The notes below the pieces were generated by a model. The model was not told the DNA's origin, did no database searches, and saw only the letters and a list, made by a program, of their open reading frames with translations. A stretch of DNA of 64,000 nucleotides. Origin: Paracoccaceae bacterium. Its GTDB lineage: Bacteria > Pseudomonadota > Alphaproteobacteria > Rhodobacterales > Rhodobacteraceae. Positions 44,683 through 53,758 of the stretch are shown here, piece by piece. Numbering within the stretch: the first letter of the stretch is position 1; every line of letters starts with the position of its first letter. The DNA is taken from positions 1 through 64,000 of the forward strand of contig JASJAU010000007.1 of NCBI GenBank assembly GCA_030066855.1, in the 5' to 3' direction. The position numbers and the translations under genes were made by a program.

Positions 44683-45711
44683 TTGGCAATGGTCGACCTG
44701 ACAATCCGGGGCGCAGGCGTCTTCGGCCTTTGCATCGCCTGGGAGGCGCTGTCGCGCGGCGCCAAAGTCCGCGTGGTCGATCCGAACGGGCCCGGCGCCG
44801 GCGCTTCCGGCGGCATCGTTGGCGCGCTTCAACCGCACACGCCGGATGTCTGGAACGCCAAGAAGCAGTTCCAGTTCGAAAGCCTGATCCGCGCCCGGGT
44901 GCTTTGGCGCGAGATCGAGGCCACCTCCGGCATCGCCACCGGCTACCGCCCGTCTGGGCGGCTCCAGCCGCTGGACGAGGAACGCGCCGTCGTCCTCGCC
45001 CGCGCCCGAGCGGGGGGCGCCGCTGAGCACTGGGCCGGAACCGCCGAATGGCAGGTCATCGGCGTAGCGGACGCGGGCCCCTGGCGCCCGCCTTCGGCAA
45101 CCGGTCTCTACGTCCGCGACACGCTCTCCGCGCTTATCCATCCGCGCCGCGCCGTCGAAAGCCTCGCTACCGCGATCCGCATGAAGGGCGGAGAGATCGC
45201 GCGCGAAGCGGAGGGGGAAGGCGCGACTGTCTGGGCGACCGGCTGGCGTGGGTTGTCGGACCTGAGCGAACGGTTGGGCCACCTGATTGGCAATGGCGTG
45301 AAAGGCCAGGCCGCGCTCCTCCATCACGACGCGGGCGGCGCGCATCAGGTCTTTGCGTCGGGCCTCCATTTCGTGCCCCATAGCGACGGCACTGTGGCGA
45401 TCGGTTCAACCTCCGAACGTGAGTTCGACGCGCCCGACGCCACCGATCATCTGCTCGACGACATCGTCGACCGCGCGACCGAGTTGATGCCGGTTCTAAA
45501 GGGCGCGCGCGTGGTCGAACGCTGGGCGGGCGTCCGGCCCCGGGCCATGACCCGAGCCCCGATCCTGGGGCCCTGGCCGGACCGGCCCGGCCACTTCGTC
45601 GCCAACGGCGGGTTCAAAATCGGTTTCGGCATGGCGCCGCGCGTGGCCGAGGTGATTTGCGACCTGATCCTCGACGGCAGGGACGCGATCCCGGAGGACT
45701 TCCGCCTCTAA
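44683..45711 (+). CDS. FAD-dependent oxidoreductase, MnmC(o)-like
   Basis: A 342-residue protein of the DAO family with an N-terminal FAD motif (GAGVFGLCIAWEAL) and the C-terminal GGFKIGFGMAPRVAEVICDLI segment. In E. coli MnmC the FAD domain converts cmnm5U to nm5U in tRNA. Here it stands alone, next to and divergent from the methyltransferase, which supports this role, although a generic glycine/D-amino-acid oxidase-like activity cannot be excluded. The start is TTG at 44683 with AAGGAG eight bases upstream. An ATG at 44689 is the alternative. The stop overlaps the end of the convergent hydratase gene. Confidence 0.78.
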   Translation: MAMVDLTIRGAGVFGLCIAWEALSRGAKVRVVDPNGPGAGASGGIVGALQPHTPDVWNAKKQFQFESLIRARVLWREIEATSGIATGYRPSGRLQPLDEERAVVLARARAGGAAEHWAGTAEWQVIGVADAGPWRPPSATGLYVRDTLSALIHPRRAVESLATAIRMKGGEIAREAEGEGATVWATGWRGLSDLSERLGHLIGNGVKGQAALLHHDAGGAHQVFASGLHFVPHSDGTVAIGSTSEREFDAPDATDHLLDDIVDRATELMPVLKGARVVERWAGVRPRAMTRAPILGPWPDRPGHFVANGGFKIGFGMAPRVAEVICDLILDGRDAIPEDFRL

Positions 45712-46502
45712 GACGCCGTCGCCTCCATACAGAGCTTCCGGCGCGGTCCTTCGACCCAGTACCGCTCGCCCGCGCGGCACAGCCAGGCCACATCGCCAAG
45801 AAAGAGCGGCGCCGTCGCGCGAAAAGCGAACTCCTTCAGCGTCCCCAGCCGTTCCTCCGCAAAGCCCGCTAGTCGCGCAGCAAGCAAAGGCCCGTGGACC
45901 ACAAGGCCGGGATAGCCCAGCTCCTCGCAATAAGGCCGGTCATAGTGGATGCGGTGCGCGTTGAATGTCAGCGCCGAGAAACGGAACAGAGTGACCTCCG
46001 ACAGCTTCAAAGCCCGCCTCTCATCCGCCTCGGCGGAAACATGGTCGGGCGCGGCCACGCCGCTCCCCTCCTCCCGGTAGACGATATCCTGATCCTCGGA
46101 CAGCACCGGCGTCGCGCGCTGGCGGATGTCGTATCGGACGGTGACGAAAGCGAGCGCGCCGCTGCGGCCGGTCTTGCGGGTAACATTGACGACGCGACTG
46201 ACGCGCTCCGCCTGAACGCCCGCCCGGAACGGTCCGTGAAAGGTCAGACGCCCGCCGGCCCACATCCTAACAGGCAACCCCAGGTCGGGGATCAGTCCGC
46301 CAAGCTCGGGGTGGCCATCGCGACCAAGCCCGCTCTCCGGCACCGGCTCCCAGAAAAACGCATGATGCGCGAGCGGCGGCAGGGCTCCCCCGATATCGGG
46401 CGTTTCAGCACGATCCGACATCGTCGCGACCAAGGCGGCGGCCCGCGCCGGGTCGACCCGGTCCACGATCCGACGCTCTGAGATCCCGCTCTTCTCCGTC
46501 AT
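45708..46502 (-). CDS. MaoC-like / FAS1-type dehydratase (mesaconyl-C4-CoA hydratase-like)
   Basis: A 264-residue protein with a double hot-dog arrangement. The first half shows an N-terminal FAS1-like dehydratase region (HHAFFWEPVPESGLGRDGHP), and the second half has a MaoC-type active site FSALTFNAHRIHYDRPY followed by EELGYPGLVVHGPL. This composition is shared by mesaconyl-C4-CoA hydratase and HTD2-like 3-hydroxyacyl-thioester dehydratases. The exact substrate is not determined by the sequence. The ATG at 46502 was chosen, and 14 further codons are open upstream. No other citramalate- or ethylmalonyl-pathway gene is nearby. Confidence 0.78.
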   Translation of the reverse strand: MTEKSGISERRIVDRVDPARAAALVATMSDRAETPDIGGALPPLAHHAFFWEPVPESGLGRDGHPELGGLIPDLGLPVRMWAGGRLTFHGPFRAGVQAERVSRVVNVTRKTGRSGALAFVTVRYDIRQRATPVLSEDQDIVYREEGSGVAAPDHVSAEADERRALKLSEVTLFRFSALTFNAHRIHYDRPYCEELGYPGLVVHGPLLAARLAGFAEERLGTLKEFAFRATAPLFLGDVAWLCRAGERYWVEGPRRKLCMEATAS

Positions 46503-46521
46503 CGGACCGGGGATAACGCGG

Positions 46522-47052
46522 TCAGGCCCCCCGCGCCACCTCAAGTTTCAGCGCTGCCATCAGGTCGGCCATCTGACTTTCGTAGCGCTCCGAAATGAAG
46601 CATCCTTCCTCGTCGAACTGATTCCGCGCGTCCGCGACAAGAACGTCCATCGACAAGAGCCGCGTCCGAAACGGCGTCATGGCCAGCCTAAGCGCGTAGT
46701 TCCCCCTTGCGCCGCCAGCGCGCCCCGACGCCGCCGACATCAACGCGACGGGCTTCCCGGCCCACGGCTTGCCCTCCGTCCGACTGATCCAGTCGAGCGC
46801 GTTCTTCAGACTGCCCGAGAGCGACTGGTTGTACTCGGGCGTCGAGATGACGACCGCCTCCGCCCCGGCGATCTGGTCGGCCAGCGCCTGAACCTCGGCA
46901 GGCACGCCCTTCTCCCGCTCCTCATCGCCATCGTAGAGCGGAAAGCGGATGTCAGCCTCGATAAAGGGCACGCCATATTGGTGCGCCGCCGCGCGGATGA
47001 GTTTGCGGTTCGTCGACTCCGCCCGGAGCGACCCGGAGATCCCAAGCAACAT
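46522..47052 (-). CDS. NADPH-dependent FMN reductase family protein
   Basis: A 176-residue flavodoxin-like reductase. The FMN phosphate-binding loop is GISGSLRAESTNRKL at the start, STPEYNQSLSGSLKNALDW is the conserved middle motif and KPVALMSAASGRAGGARG the second FMN-contact loop. Such enzymes supply reduced flavin, or reduce quinones and chromate. The actual substrate is open. The ATG at 47052 has AGAGG just upstream. It is followed by the hydratase gene after 19 bases, so the two probably form an operon. It is divergent from smc across 218 bases. Confidence 0.88.
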   Translation of the reverse strand: MLLGISGSLRAESTNRKLIRAAAHQYGVPFIEADIRFPLYDGDEEREKGVPAEVQALADQIAGAEAVVISTPEYNQSLSGSLKNALDWISRTEGKPWAGKPVALMSAASGRAGGARGNYALRLAMTPFRTRLLSMDVLVADARNQFDEEGCFISERYESQMADLMAALKLEVARGA

Positions 47053-47270
47053 GCGCGCCTCTCTCGGTTCCTGCCTGCACCGGGCGCAATTAGTCGTCGC
47101 TGCGCAAAACGCAACTCCTACGCGCATTTTGAGCCGCCACCCGGTCAAAATCCAGCATATCTTGTGGACAACTTGTCCGCAGCCACCCTCCCTAGCGCTT
47201 CCAAGTTGACTTCCCCCGCGCCCCGCAAGACACTCAACCAACGGAATCAATCCGCGATACAGGCAGCAGT

Positions 47271-50200
47271 TTGCGATTCAACCGCCTTAAACTGAACGGG
47301 TTCAAAAGCTTCGTCGACCCGACGGACTTGATCATCGCCGACGGCCTGACCGGTGTGGTCGGCCCGAACGGCTGCGGCAAATCCAACCTGCTCGAGGCGC
47401 TCCGCTGGGTCATGGGAGAGAACCGGCCAACCTCCATGCGCGGCTCGGGGATGGAGGACGTAATCTTCGCTGGCGCCGCAACGCGCCCGGCCCGCAACTT
47501 TGCCGAGGTTTCGCTCGCCATCGACAATTCCGAGCGCCTCGCCCCGTCGGGGTTCAACGAGAACGACGCGCTCGAGATTGTCCGCCGCATCACCCGCGAC
47601 GCCGGCTCTGCCTACAAAGTCAACACCAGGGACGTGCGCGCCCGCGACGTGCAGATGCTCTTCGCCGACGCCTCGACCGGCGCGCATTCCCCTGCGCTGG
47701 TCCGTCAGGGCCAGATCGCCGAGCTGATCAACGCCAAACCGCAGGCCCGCCGCCGCATCCTCGAAGAAGCGGCCGGCATCTCCGGCCTCTACCAGCGGCG
47801 ACATGAGGCTGAGCTCAAACTGAACGGCGCCGAGAACAACCTCGCCCGCGTAGACGACGTCATCGAGCAGCTTGCGAGCCAGCTCGCTTCCCTCGCCCGC
47901 CAGGCGCGTCAGGCCAAACGCTACCGCGAGATCGCCGAGCAGTTGCGCCACGCCGAGGGCCTTCTCCTCTACCTTCGCTGGCGGGAGGCCGAGAGCGCCC
48001 GCATGGCCTCGGAGACCGAACTTGCCAACCGCACCCGCGCGGCCTCGGAAGCGGAACGCGCGGCCCGCCACGCGACCGGCCTCCGCGCGAAGGCCGAGGA
48101 GGCTCTGCCGCCGCTCCGCGAGGAAGAGGCGATTGCTTCGGCCGTCCTGAACCGCGTTCAGATACAGATCGCCCAGCTGGAAGACGAGGAAAGCCGCGCG
48201 ACCCAGGCCATCGCCACGCTCGAAGCCCGCATCGGCCAACTCGTGCAAGACGCAGAGCGCGAGGCGACCCTGAACGCCGACGCAGGCGAGACCCTGAAAC
48301 GTCTCGAGGAGGAGGCGGATACGCTCGCCGCCGCGAGCGAGGGGCACGAGGAGGCCGTCGACGCCGCGCAGAAGGACGCGCATGAGGCGGCGAAGGTCCT
48401 GCAGGATCGCGAGACGGATCTCGCGACCCTGACCGAAGACGTCGCCCGCCTCGCCGCACGCCACCAATCCGCCGAACGTCTGCTGGAAGACGCCCGCACT
48501 ACGCTGACCCGAAGCGAGGCCGCGTCCGGGCAGGCGGAGACAGACGCCGGCGCGGCAGCAGAAGACCTGTCCAAAGCTGAGATCGCCGCGGCGCAAGCCC
48601 AATCCGCGCTTGAGCAAGCCTCCGCGCTGGCAACCGAGGCGGAAACCGCTCTGGTGACCGCCGACGAGGCCCGCGAGGAGCTGCAGGCCAAGGAAGCAGA
48701 GGCCCGCGCCGAACATTCCGCCGCCGAGGGCGAGGTCAAGGCGCTTGAGGCCGAGGTCGCCGCGCTGGCCGCGCTTGTCGACCGCGACACTGCGGAGGGC
48801 GGGCAGGTGATGGACCTGCTTTCCGTCCAGTCCGGATACGAAAAGGCGCTCGGCGCCGCGCTGGCCGATGACCTTCGCGCGCCCGCAGTGGACGGCGAGG
48901 CGCCCTCGGGCTGGGCGTCGCTGCCCGGCTACGCGCAGCCGCAGGTTCTCCCGGGTGGCGTTGCGGCGATCTCGAACTTCGTGAGCGTGCCGCCGGTTCT
49001 GGCCCGCCGACTTGGCCAGGTCGGCCTGGTCGAACGCAACGACGGCCCGCGCCTGCAAGCTGATCTGCTTCCCGGCCAACGCCTGGTTTCAATCGAGGGC
49101 GATCTCTGGCGCTGGGACGGGTTCCGCGCCGGGTCGGGCGACGCGCCGTCCTCTGCCGCGCTCAGGCTCGAACAGCTTAACCGGCTCGAAGCCCTGAAGC
49201 AGGAGCTGGAAGCGGCCCGGGCGAAAGCCGAGGGCGCGACCCGGGCGCACAATCATCTGCGCGAGCGCCTGCTAACCGCCACCGCCGCCGTCACTCAGGC
49301 GCGAACCGCCCGCCGCGACGCCGATCACCGGCTGGCTGAGGCCTCCCGCGCCACGAGCCGCGCCGAGGCCGATCGCAATATCGCGTCCGGCAAGAGGGAA
49401 GCGGCGGAGCTGGCCCTGTCCCGCCACGGCGACGAAGCGACCGGCGCCCGGGCGCGTGTGACCGAAGCCGAGCGCGCGCTGGCCGATCTCGACGATCTGG
49501 CCGTCCTCCGCGCGACGGCCGAGGACCTCAAGGTCACGGTCGAAGCCGCCCGAATGACGATGATGGCCCGGCGCTCCGCCCATGACGAGTTGAAGCGCGA
49601 GGGCGAGGCCCGCGCCAAACGTCTCGACGAAATCGCGCGAGAGCGTATGACCTGGGAAGAGCGTCTTGAGACCGCAACCACGCGCATATCGGAACTGAAA
49701 GAGCGGCAGGCCGCCTCCGAGACCGAGCTTGAGGACGCCCGCAGCGCACCCGAGCGAATTGCCGACCGGCGCGGCGATCTGGCCGACGCGCTTGACGAGG
49801 CCGAAACCAGGCGCAAGTTCGCCGCCGACGCGCTCGCAGATGCCGAGACGACCGAGCGCGACGCCAAAGACGCGGAACGCGCCGCCGAGCGCGCGGCGTC
49901 AGACGCCCGCGAGACCCGCGCGGCCACCGAGGCGCGAGCCGACGCCGCGCGGGAGGCCGTTGCCGTAGCCGCCGAGCGGATCGCCGAGGAGCAGGACACG
50001 ACGCCAGAGGCGCTTCTTGAGACCCTCGACGCCGATCCGGAGAACTTCCCCTCGGCCGAGCGGATCGAGGCCGATGTTATGCGCCTCCGCCGGGGCCGCG
50101 ACGCGCTCGGCGCCGTGAACCTCCGCGCCGAAGAAGACGCCCGCGAGGTTGAGGCGGAGCACTCGGCGCTCGTCACCGAAAAGACTGACCTTGAGGAAGC

Positions 50201-50726
50201 GATCCGCGCCCTCCGCTCCGGCATCAATAGCCTGAACCGCGAGGGCCGGGAGCGGCTTCTGGACGCGTTCGAGCAGGTCAACTCGAACTTCGGGATGCTC
50301 TTCAAGCACCTCTTCGCCGGCGGCGAGGCGAAGCTGGTCCTGGTCGAATCCGACGACCCGCTCGAGGCCGGGCTCGAGATCATGTGCCAGCCGCCGGGCA
50401 AGAAACTGACGACCATGTCGCTCCTATCGGGCGGCGAGCAGACGCTGACAGCGCTCGCCCTGATCTTCGCCGTTTTCCTCGCGAACCCGGCTCCCATCTG
50501 CGTCCTCGACGAGGTCGACGCGCCGCTCGACGACGCCAACGTCACCCGCTTTTGCGACATGCTCGACGAGATGTGCCGCCGCACCGACACCCGCTTCCTG
50601 ATCATCACCCACCACGCGGTCACGATGGCCCGCATGGACCGGCTCTTCGGCGTCACCATGAGCGAGCAGGGTGTGAGCCAGCTGGTCTCGGTGGACCTCC
50701 AGAAGGCAGAGGCGATGGTGGCGTAG
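47271..50726 (+). CDS. smc: Chromosome segregation protein SMC
   Basis: A 1151-residue condensin ATPase. The N-terminal Walker A is GPNGCGKSNLLEALRW (residues about 30-45). Long Ala/Glu/Arg-rich coiled-coil arms flank a hinge at about 500-625. The C-terminal part carries the ABC signature LLSGGEQTLTALAL and Walker B VLDEVDAPLDD. It forms rings with ScpA/ScpB that compact and resolve the chromosome. The start is a TTG at 47271, the only start that keeps the family beginning MRFNRLKLNGFKSF. The ribosome-binding site is weak, consistent with low expression. It is transcribed alone and followed by a strong terminator. Confidence 0.97.
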   Translation: MRFNRLKLNGFKSFVDPTDLIIADGLTGVVGPNGCGKSNLLEALRWVMGENRPTSMRGSGMEDVIFAGAATRPARNFAEVSLAIDNSERLAPSGFNENDALEIVRRITRDAGSAYKVNTRDVRARDVQMLFADASTGAHSPALVRQGQIAELINAKPQARRRILEEAAGISGLYQRRHEAELKLNGAENNLARVDDVIEQLASQLASLARQARQAKRYREIAEQLRHAEGLLLYLRWREAESARMASETELANRTRAASEAERAARHATGLRAKAEEALPPLREEEAIASAVLNRVQIQIAQLEDEESRATQAIATLEARIGQLVQDAEREATLNADAGETLKRLEEEADTLAAASEGHEEAVDAAQKDAHEAAKVLQDRETDLATLTEDVARLAARHQSAERLLEDARTTLTRSEAASGQAETDAGAAAEDLSKAEIAAAQAQSALEQASALATEAETALVTADEAREELQAKEAEARAEHSAAEGEVKALEAEVAALAALVDRDTAEGGQVMDLLSVQSGYEKALGAALADDLRAPAVDGEAPSGWASLPGYAQPQVLPGGVAAISNFVSVPPVLARRLGQVGLVERNDGPRLQADLLPGQRLVSIEGDLWRWDGFRAGSGDAPSSAALRLEQLNRLEALKQELEAARAKAEGATRAHNHLRERLLTATAAVTQARTARRDADHRLAEASRATSRAEADRNIASGKREAAELALSRHGDEATGARARVTEAERALADLDDLAVLRATAEDLKVTVEAARMTMMARRSAHDELKREGEARAKRLDEIARERMTWEERLETATTRISELKERQAASETELEDARSAPERIADRRGDLADALDEAETRRKFAADALADAETTERDAKDAERAAERAASDARETRAATEARADAAREAVAVAAERIAEEQDTTPEALLETLDADPENFPSAERIEADVMRLRRGRDALGAVNLRAEEDAREVEAEHSALVTEKTDLEEAIRALRSGINSLNREGRERLLDAFEQVNSNFGMLFKHLFAGGEAKLVLVESDDPLEAGLEIMCQPPGKKLTTMSLLSGGEQTLTALALIFAVFLANPAPICVLDEVDAPLDDANVTRFCDMLDEMCRRTDTRFLIITHHAVTMARMDRLFGVTMSEQGVSQLVSVDLQKAEAMVA

Positions 50727-50727
50727 A

Positions 50728-50755
50728 AAAGCGCCGTCGGTTCTGACGGCGCTTT
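50728..50755 (+). terminator. Rho-independent terminator after smc
   Basis: AAAGCGCCGTC and GACGGCGCTTT form a perfect 11-bp stem with a 6-base loop, one base after the smc stop, followed by CGTTTCTC. The stem ends in A/T pairs and could act bidirectionally for the convergent DUF4242 gene. Confidence 0.88.
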
Positions 50756-50775
50756 CGTTTCTCCTCTGACAAGCC

Positions 50776-51039
50776 CTACGGCGTCAGATCCATCGCCTCC
50801 ACAACCCGCTCATAGGGCAGCCCCGCCGTGTCGTTCAGCTTCGCCACCTGCTCGGCGCTCTCCCCGTCGAAGAGGCACATGCACCGCCCGTCCTCCGGCG
50901 CGAAAGTCGAGCGGATATAGCTGATCTGATCGCCCCCGCCGCGCATGGTCTCCGCCGTCGCGATCGCCGCTTTCTGCGCCCCCGCGAGGTCCTCCATGCT
51001 GATGCCCTTAAGGTTCCGCTCCACCATGTAAACCGACAT
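50776..51039 (-). CDS. DUF4242 family protein
   Basis: An 87-residue small soluble protein that matches the DUF4242 (nickel-binding SCO4226-like) family: MVERNLKGISMEDLAGAQKAAI, then ISYIRSTFAPEDGRCMCLFDGES and ERVVEAMDL. The fold is a ferredoxin-like barrel. Its biochemical role is unknown. The ATG at 51039 has GGAGG seven bases upstream. Two earlier in-frame starts lack correct spacing. It is divergent from a LysR regulator, a layout that often means regulation by that protein. Confidence 0.8.
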   Translation of the reverse strand: MSVYMVERNLKGISMEDLAGAQKAAIATAETMRGGGDQISYIRSTFAPEDGRCMCLFDGESAEQVAKLNDTAGLPYERVVEAMDLTP

Positions 51040-51107
51040 GTCCATTCCTCCGTTGATCGACTGGCGCCATTGGACGCCGAAAAGCCGAAAGATCAAAACT
51101 GCGGTTC

Positions 51108-51123
51108 GTTATTGATCGATAAC
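51108..51123. promoter_or_regulatory. Candidate LysR operator in DUF4242/LysR gap
   Basis: GTTAT and ATAAC flank TGATCG to form an inverted repeat in the 150-base divergent gap. The region downstream (51120-51175) is AT-rich and probably holds the promoters. Position and symmetry suggest a binding site for the adjacent LysR protein. This has not been tested. Confidence 0.35.
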
Positions 51124-51189
51124 CTCAGGTTTGGGCAACTTGGGTTAATGTAAGATCGATTTGAATGACCGCATAGAAGGGTGGATTCG

Positions 51190-52068
51190 ATGGAGATGTC
51201 CCAGATCAGATACGTTCTGGCCGCCGCCAAGCACCTGAACTTCACCAAGGCAGCGGCTGAATGCAACGTGTCCCAACCCGCGCTCACCAAGGGCGTGAAG
51301 GCGCTAGAGGGCGAGCTGGGCTCCCCAGTCTTTCACCGCGAGGGCCGGCGCATTCTCCTTAGTGATTTCGGACGCACCATGCTGCCCCACCTTCAGCACA
51401 TCGTCGACGAGGCGGCGGCGGCGCAGACACTCGCCCAGAACTTCCGCCTTCTGGAACAGGTGCCGATCCGCCTCGGCATCATGTCGACCGTCGGTCACAT
51501 CCGCCTCGCCCGCTTTCTCGCGCAGTTCGAGAAAAACAACGGCGGGCTCGAGCTTGGCGTGAGCGAGGCGCCAATCGGCGAGCTGAAAGACAAGCTCCGC
51601 AATGGCGAGATCGACGTCGCGATTATGACGCTCACAGACGACCTCGAAGCGGAATACCGCACGCATCATCTATACAGCGAACGCTACGTGGTTGTGTTCC
51701 CGCCCGAACATCGGCTTGGGAGTTCCAACGCCATCTCGCTCAAAGACCTTTCGGGCGAAAACTACGTCGACCGCCTCGCTTGCGAGATGCGCGAGATGGT
51801 GATGGGCGTCTGCGAGAGCATGAATGTCGAGCTTTACGCGCGATTTCGCTCCGAGCGAGAGGACTGGGTGCAGGCCATGGTTCTGGCGGGCATCGGCTTC
51901 GCCTTCATGCCAGAATACTCGGTCACGCTCCCCGGCCTCCTTCAGCGACCCCTGATCGAGCCCACGGTCGAGCGCTCGGTTGTCGCCGTCACCGTGCCGG
52001 GCCGTAAGTTCTCGCCCGCCGTCGACGCGCTTATGCGCTCCACGCAATCTTTCGCCTGGCCTGGCTGA
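51190..52068 (+). CDS. LysR-family transcriptional regulator
   Basis: A 292-residue LysR regulator. The winged helix-turn-helix lies in residues 1-60 (IRYVLAAAKHLNFTKAAAECNVSQPALTKGVKALE) and the effector domain follows from about residue 90. Two cysteines in the effector domain (LACEMREMVMGVCESM) are notable, although the OxyR spacing is not certain. The ATG at 51190 is spaced properly from GGTGG, and a GTG at 51181 is possible. It is divergent from the DUF4242 gene and followed by a hairpin region before ffh. Confidence 0.9.
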   Translation: MEMSQIRYVLAAAKHLNFTKAAAECNVSQPALTKGVKALEGELGSPVFHREGRRILLSDFGRTMLPHLQHIVDEAAAAQTLAQNFRLLEQVPIRLGIMSTVGHIRLARFLAQFEKNNGGLELGVSEAPIGELKDKLRNGEIDVAIMTLTDDLEAEYRTHHLYSERYVVVFPPEHRLGSSNAISLKDLSGENYVDRLACEMREMVMGVCESMNVELYARFRSEREDWVQAMVLAGIGFAFMPEYSVTLPGLLQRPLIEPTVERSVVAVTVPGRKFSPAVDALMRSTQSFAWPG

Positions 52069-52159
52069 CGCCCCTGCGGTTGACTTGATCCGCCAGAGCG
52101 AATAAGTCCGCGCCACCTCCGGGAGCCTCAAATCTCCCGGTCCCGGAACGACCCGGGAT

Positions 52160-52193
52160 CGCCCCCCATCAGCGCGTTGCGCCCATGGGGGCG
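52160..52193 (+). terminator. Hairpin between LysR gene and ffh
   Basis: CGCCCCCCAT and ATGGGGGCG pair with one bulged base around a 15-base loop, followed by TTTGGCGTTT. It probably terminates the LysR transcript before ffh. A smaller hairpin (CCGGGAG/CTCCCGG) lies just upstream at about 52123-52142. Confidence 0.55.
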
Positions 52194-52258
52194 TTTGGCG
52201 TTTAGACGGCCGGTGCTTATCTGCGGCCATGGATCAACCGGCGAAAGGAGCCGCGGAC

Positions 52259-53758
52259 ATGTTCGAGAACCTCTCAGACCGTCTCTCCGGCGTATTCGAC
52301 CGGCTGACAAAGCAAGGCGCGCTATCCGAAGACGACGTGAAAACCGCGCTCCGCGAGGTGCGGGTCGCGCTCCTCGAAGCCGACGTCTCGCTCCCGGTCG
52401 CGCGCGATTTCGTCAAGGCGGTGCAGGAAAAAGCGACGGGCCAGGCGGTCACCAAATCGGTCACCCCCGGCCAGCAGGTCGTCAAGATCGTCCATGACGA
52501 GCTTGTCCACGTGCTGGCAGGTGACGAAGACCCCGGCGCGCTCAAGATCGACAACCCTCCCGCGCCAATCCTGATGGTCGGCCTGCAGGGTTCGGGCAAG
52601 ACGACGACGACCGCCAAGCTTGCCAAGCGATTGAAAGACCGTGAGGGCAAGCGCATCCTCATGGCGTCGCTGGACACTAACCGTCCGGCGGCCATGGAGC
52701 AGCTTGCGATCCTCGGCAATCAGATCGGCGTGGACACGCTGCCGATCGTCAAGGGCGAGGACCCGGTCGCGATCGCGAAGCGCGCCAAGACGCAAGCAGG
52801 GCTTGGCGGCTACGACGTCTACATGCTCGACACAGCGGGGCGGCTGCACATCGATCAGGAGCTGATCGCGCAGGCCGCCGCCGTGCGCGACGTGGCCCAG
52901 CCGCGCGAAACCTTGCTCGTGGTCGACGGCCTTACCGGTCAAGACGCGGTGAACGTTGCAGAGGAGTTCGACGACAAGATCGGCGTGACCGGTGTCGTCC
53001 TGACCCGGATGGACGGCGACGGGCGCGGCGGCGCGGCCCTTTCGATGCGGGCGGTCACCGGCAAGCCCATCCGCTTCGTCGGCCTCGGCGAGAAGATGGA
53101 CGCTATCGAGACCTTCGAGCCGGACCGGATCGCGGGTCGTATCCTCGGCATGGGCGACATCGTCGCCCTGGTCGAGAAAGCGCAGGAGACTATCGAGGCC
53201 GAACAGGCCGAGCGCATGATGAAGCGCTTCCAGAAGGGTCAGTTCAACATGAACGACCTTCGCAGCCAGCTCGATCAGATGCAGAAGATGGGTGGCATGG
53301 AAGGCATCATGGGGATGATGCCGGGCATGGGCAAAATGAAGGCCCAGATGGACAAGGCCGGCTTCGACGACAAGATCATCCGCCAGCAGATCGCGCTCAT
53401 CCAGTCGATGACCAAGCGCGAGCGCGCCAACCCTCAGATCCTGCAGGCCAGCCGCAAGAAACGGATTGCGGCGGGCGCCGGCATGGAGGTTTCGGACCTC
53501 AACAAACTTCTCAAGATGCATCGCCAGATGTCCGACATGATGAAGAAGGTCGGGCGCATGGGCAAAAAGGGCATGATGCGCCAGATGGGCGGCATGTTTG
53601 GCGGCAAGGGCGGCATGCCCGGCGGCGGCATGCCCAGCCAGGCCGAGATCGAGGCGGCGCAGAAACAGATGGGCCAGATGCCGGGCGGGTTTCCGGGCAT
53701 GCCGGGCGCGGGCGCCGGGCTGCCGCCGGGGCTTTCCGGGTTCGGGAAGAAGAAGTGA
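52259..53758 (+). CDS. ffh: Signal recognition particle protein Ffh
   Basis: A 499-residue SRP GTPase that binds signal sequences and 4.5S RNA and directs nascent membrane proteins to FtsY. The N and G domains contain GLQGSGKTTTTAKLA near residue 105, DTAGRLHID near 195 and TRMDGDGRGGAA near 255. The M domain is Met/Gly-rich to the end, with the usual SMTKRERANP and GAGMEVSDLNKLLKMH segments. The ATG at 52259 has GGAG upstream. An earlier in-frame ATG ten codons upstream lacks family similarity. The stop overlaps the next gene's GTG start. Confidence 0.96.
   Translation: MFENLSDRLSGVFDRLTKQGALSEDDVKTALREVRVALLEADVSLPVARDFVKAVQEKATGQAVTKSVTPGQQVVKIVHDELVHVLAGDEDPGALKIDNPPAPILMVGLQGSGKTTTTAKLAKRLKDREGKRILMASLDTNRPAAMEQLAILGNQIGVDTLPIVKGEDPVAIAKRAKTQAGLGGYDVYMLDTAGRLHIDQELIAQAAAVRDVAQPRETLLVVDGLTGQDAVNVAEEFDDKIGVTGVVLTRMDGDGRGGAALSMRAVTGKPIRFVGLGEKMDAIETFEPDRIAGRILGMGDIVALVEKAQETIEAEQAERMMKRFQKGQFNMNDLRSQLDQMQKMGGMEGIMGMMPGMGKMKAQMDKAGFDDKIIRQQIALIQSMTKRERANPQILQASRKKRIAAGAGMEVSDLNKLLKMHRQMSDMMKKVGRMGKKGMMRQMGGMFGGKGGMPGGGMPSQAEIEAAQKQMGQMPGGFPGMPGAGAGLPPGLSGFGKKK

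Noticed and set aside
44629-45381. Upstream in-frame extension of mnmD
   Set aside because: The extra codons lie opposite the well-supported FAD-protein gene and do not match MnmD. The GTG at 44628 with a good ribosome-binding site starts the family domain.
47247-49079. Open frames of several hundred codons opposite smc
   Set aside because: They lack any start signal and their products are compositionally biased mirror images of the coiled-coil coding sequence.
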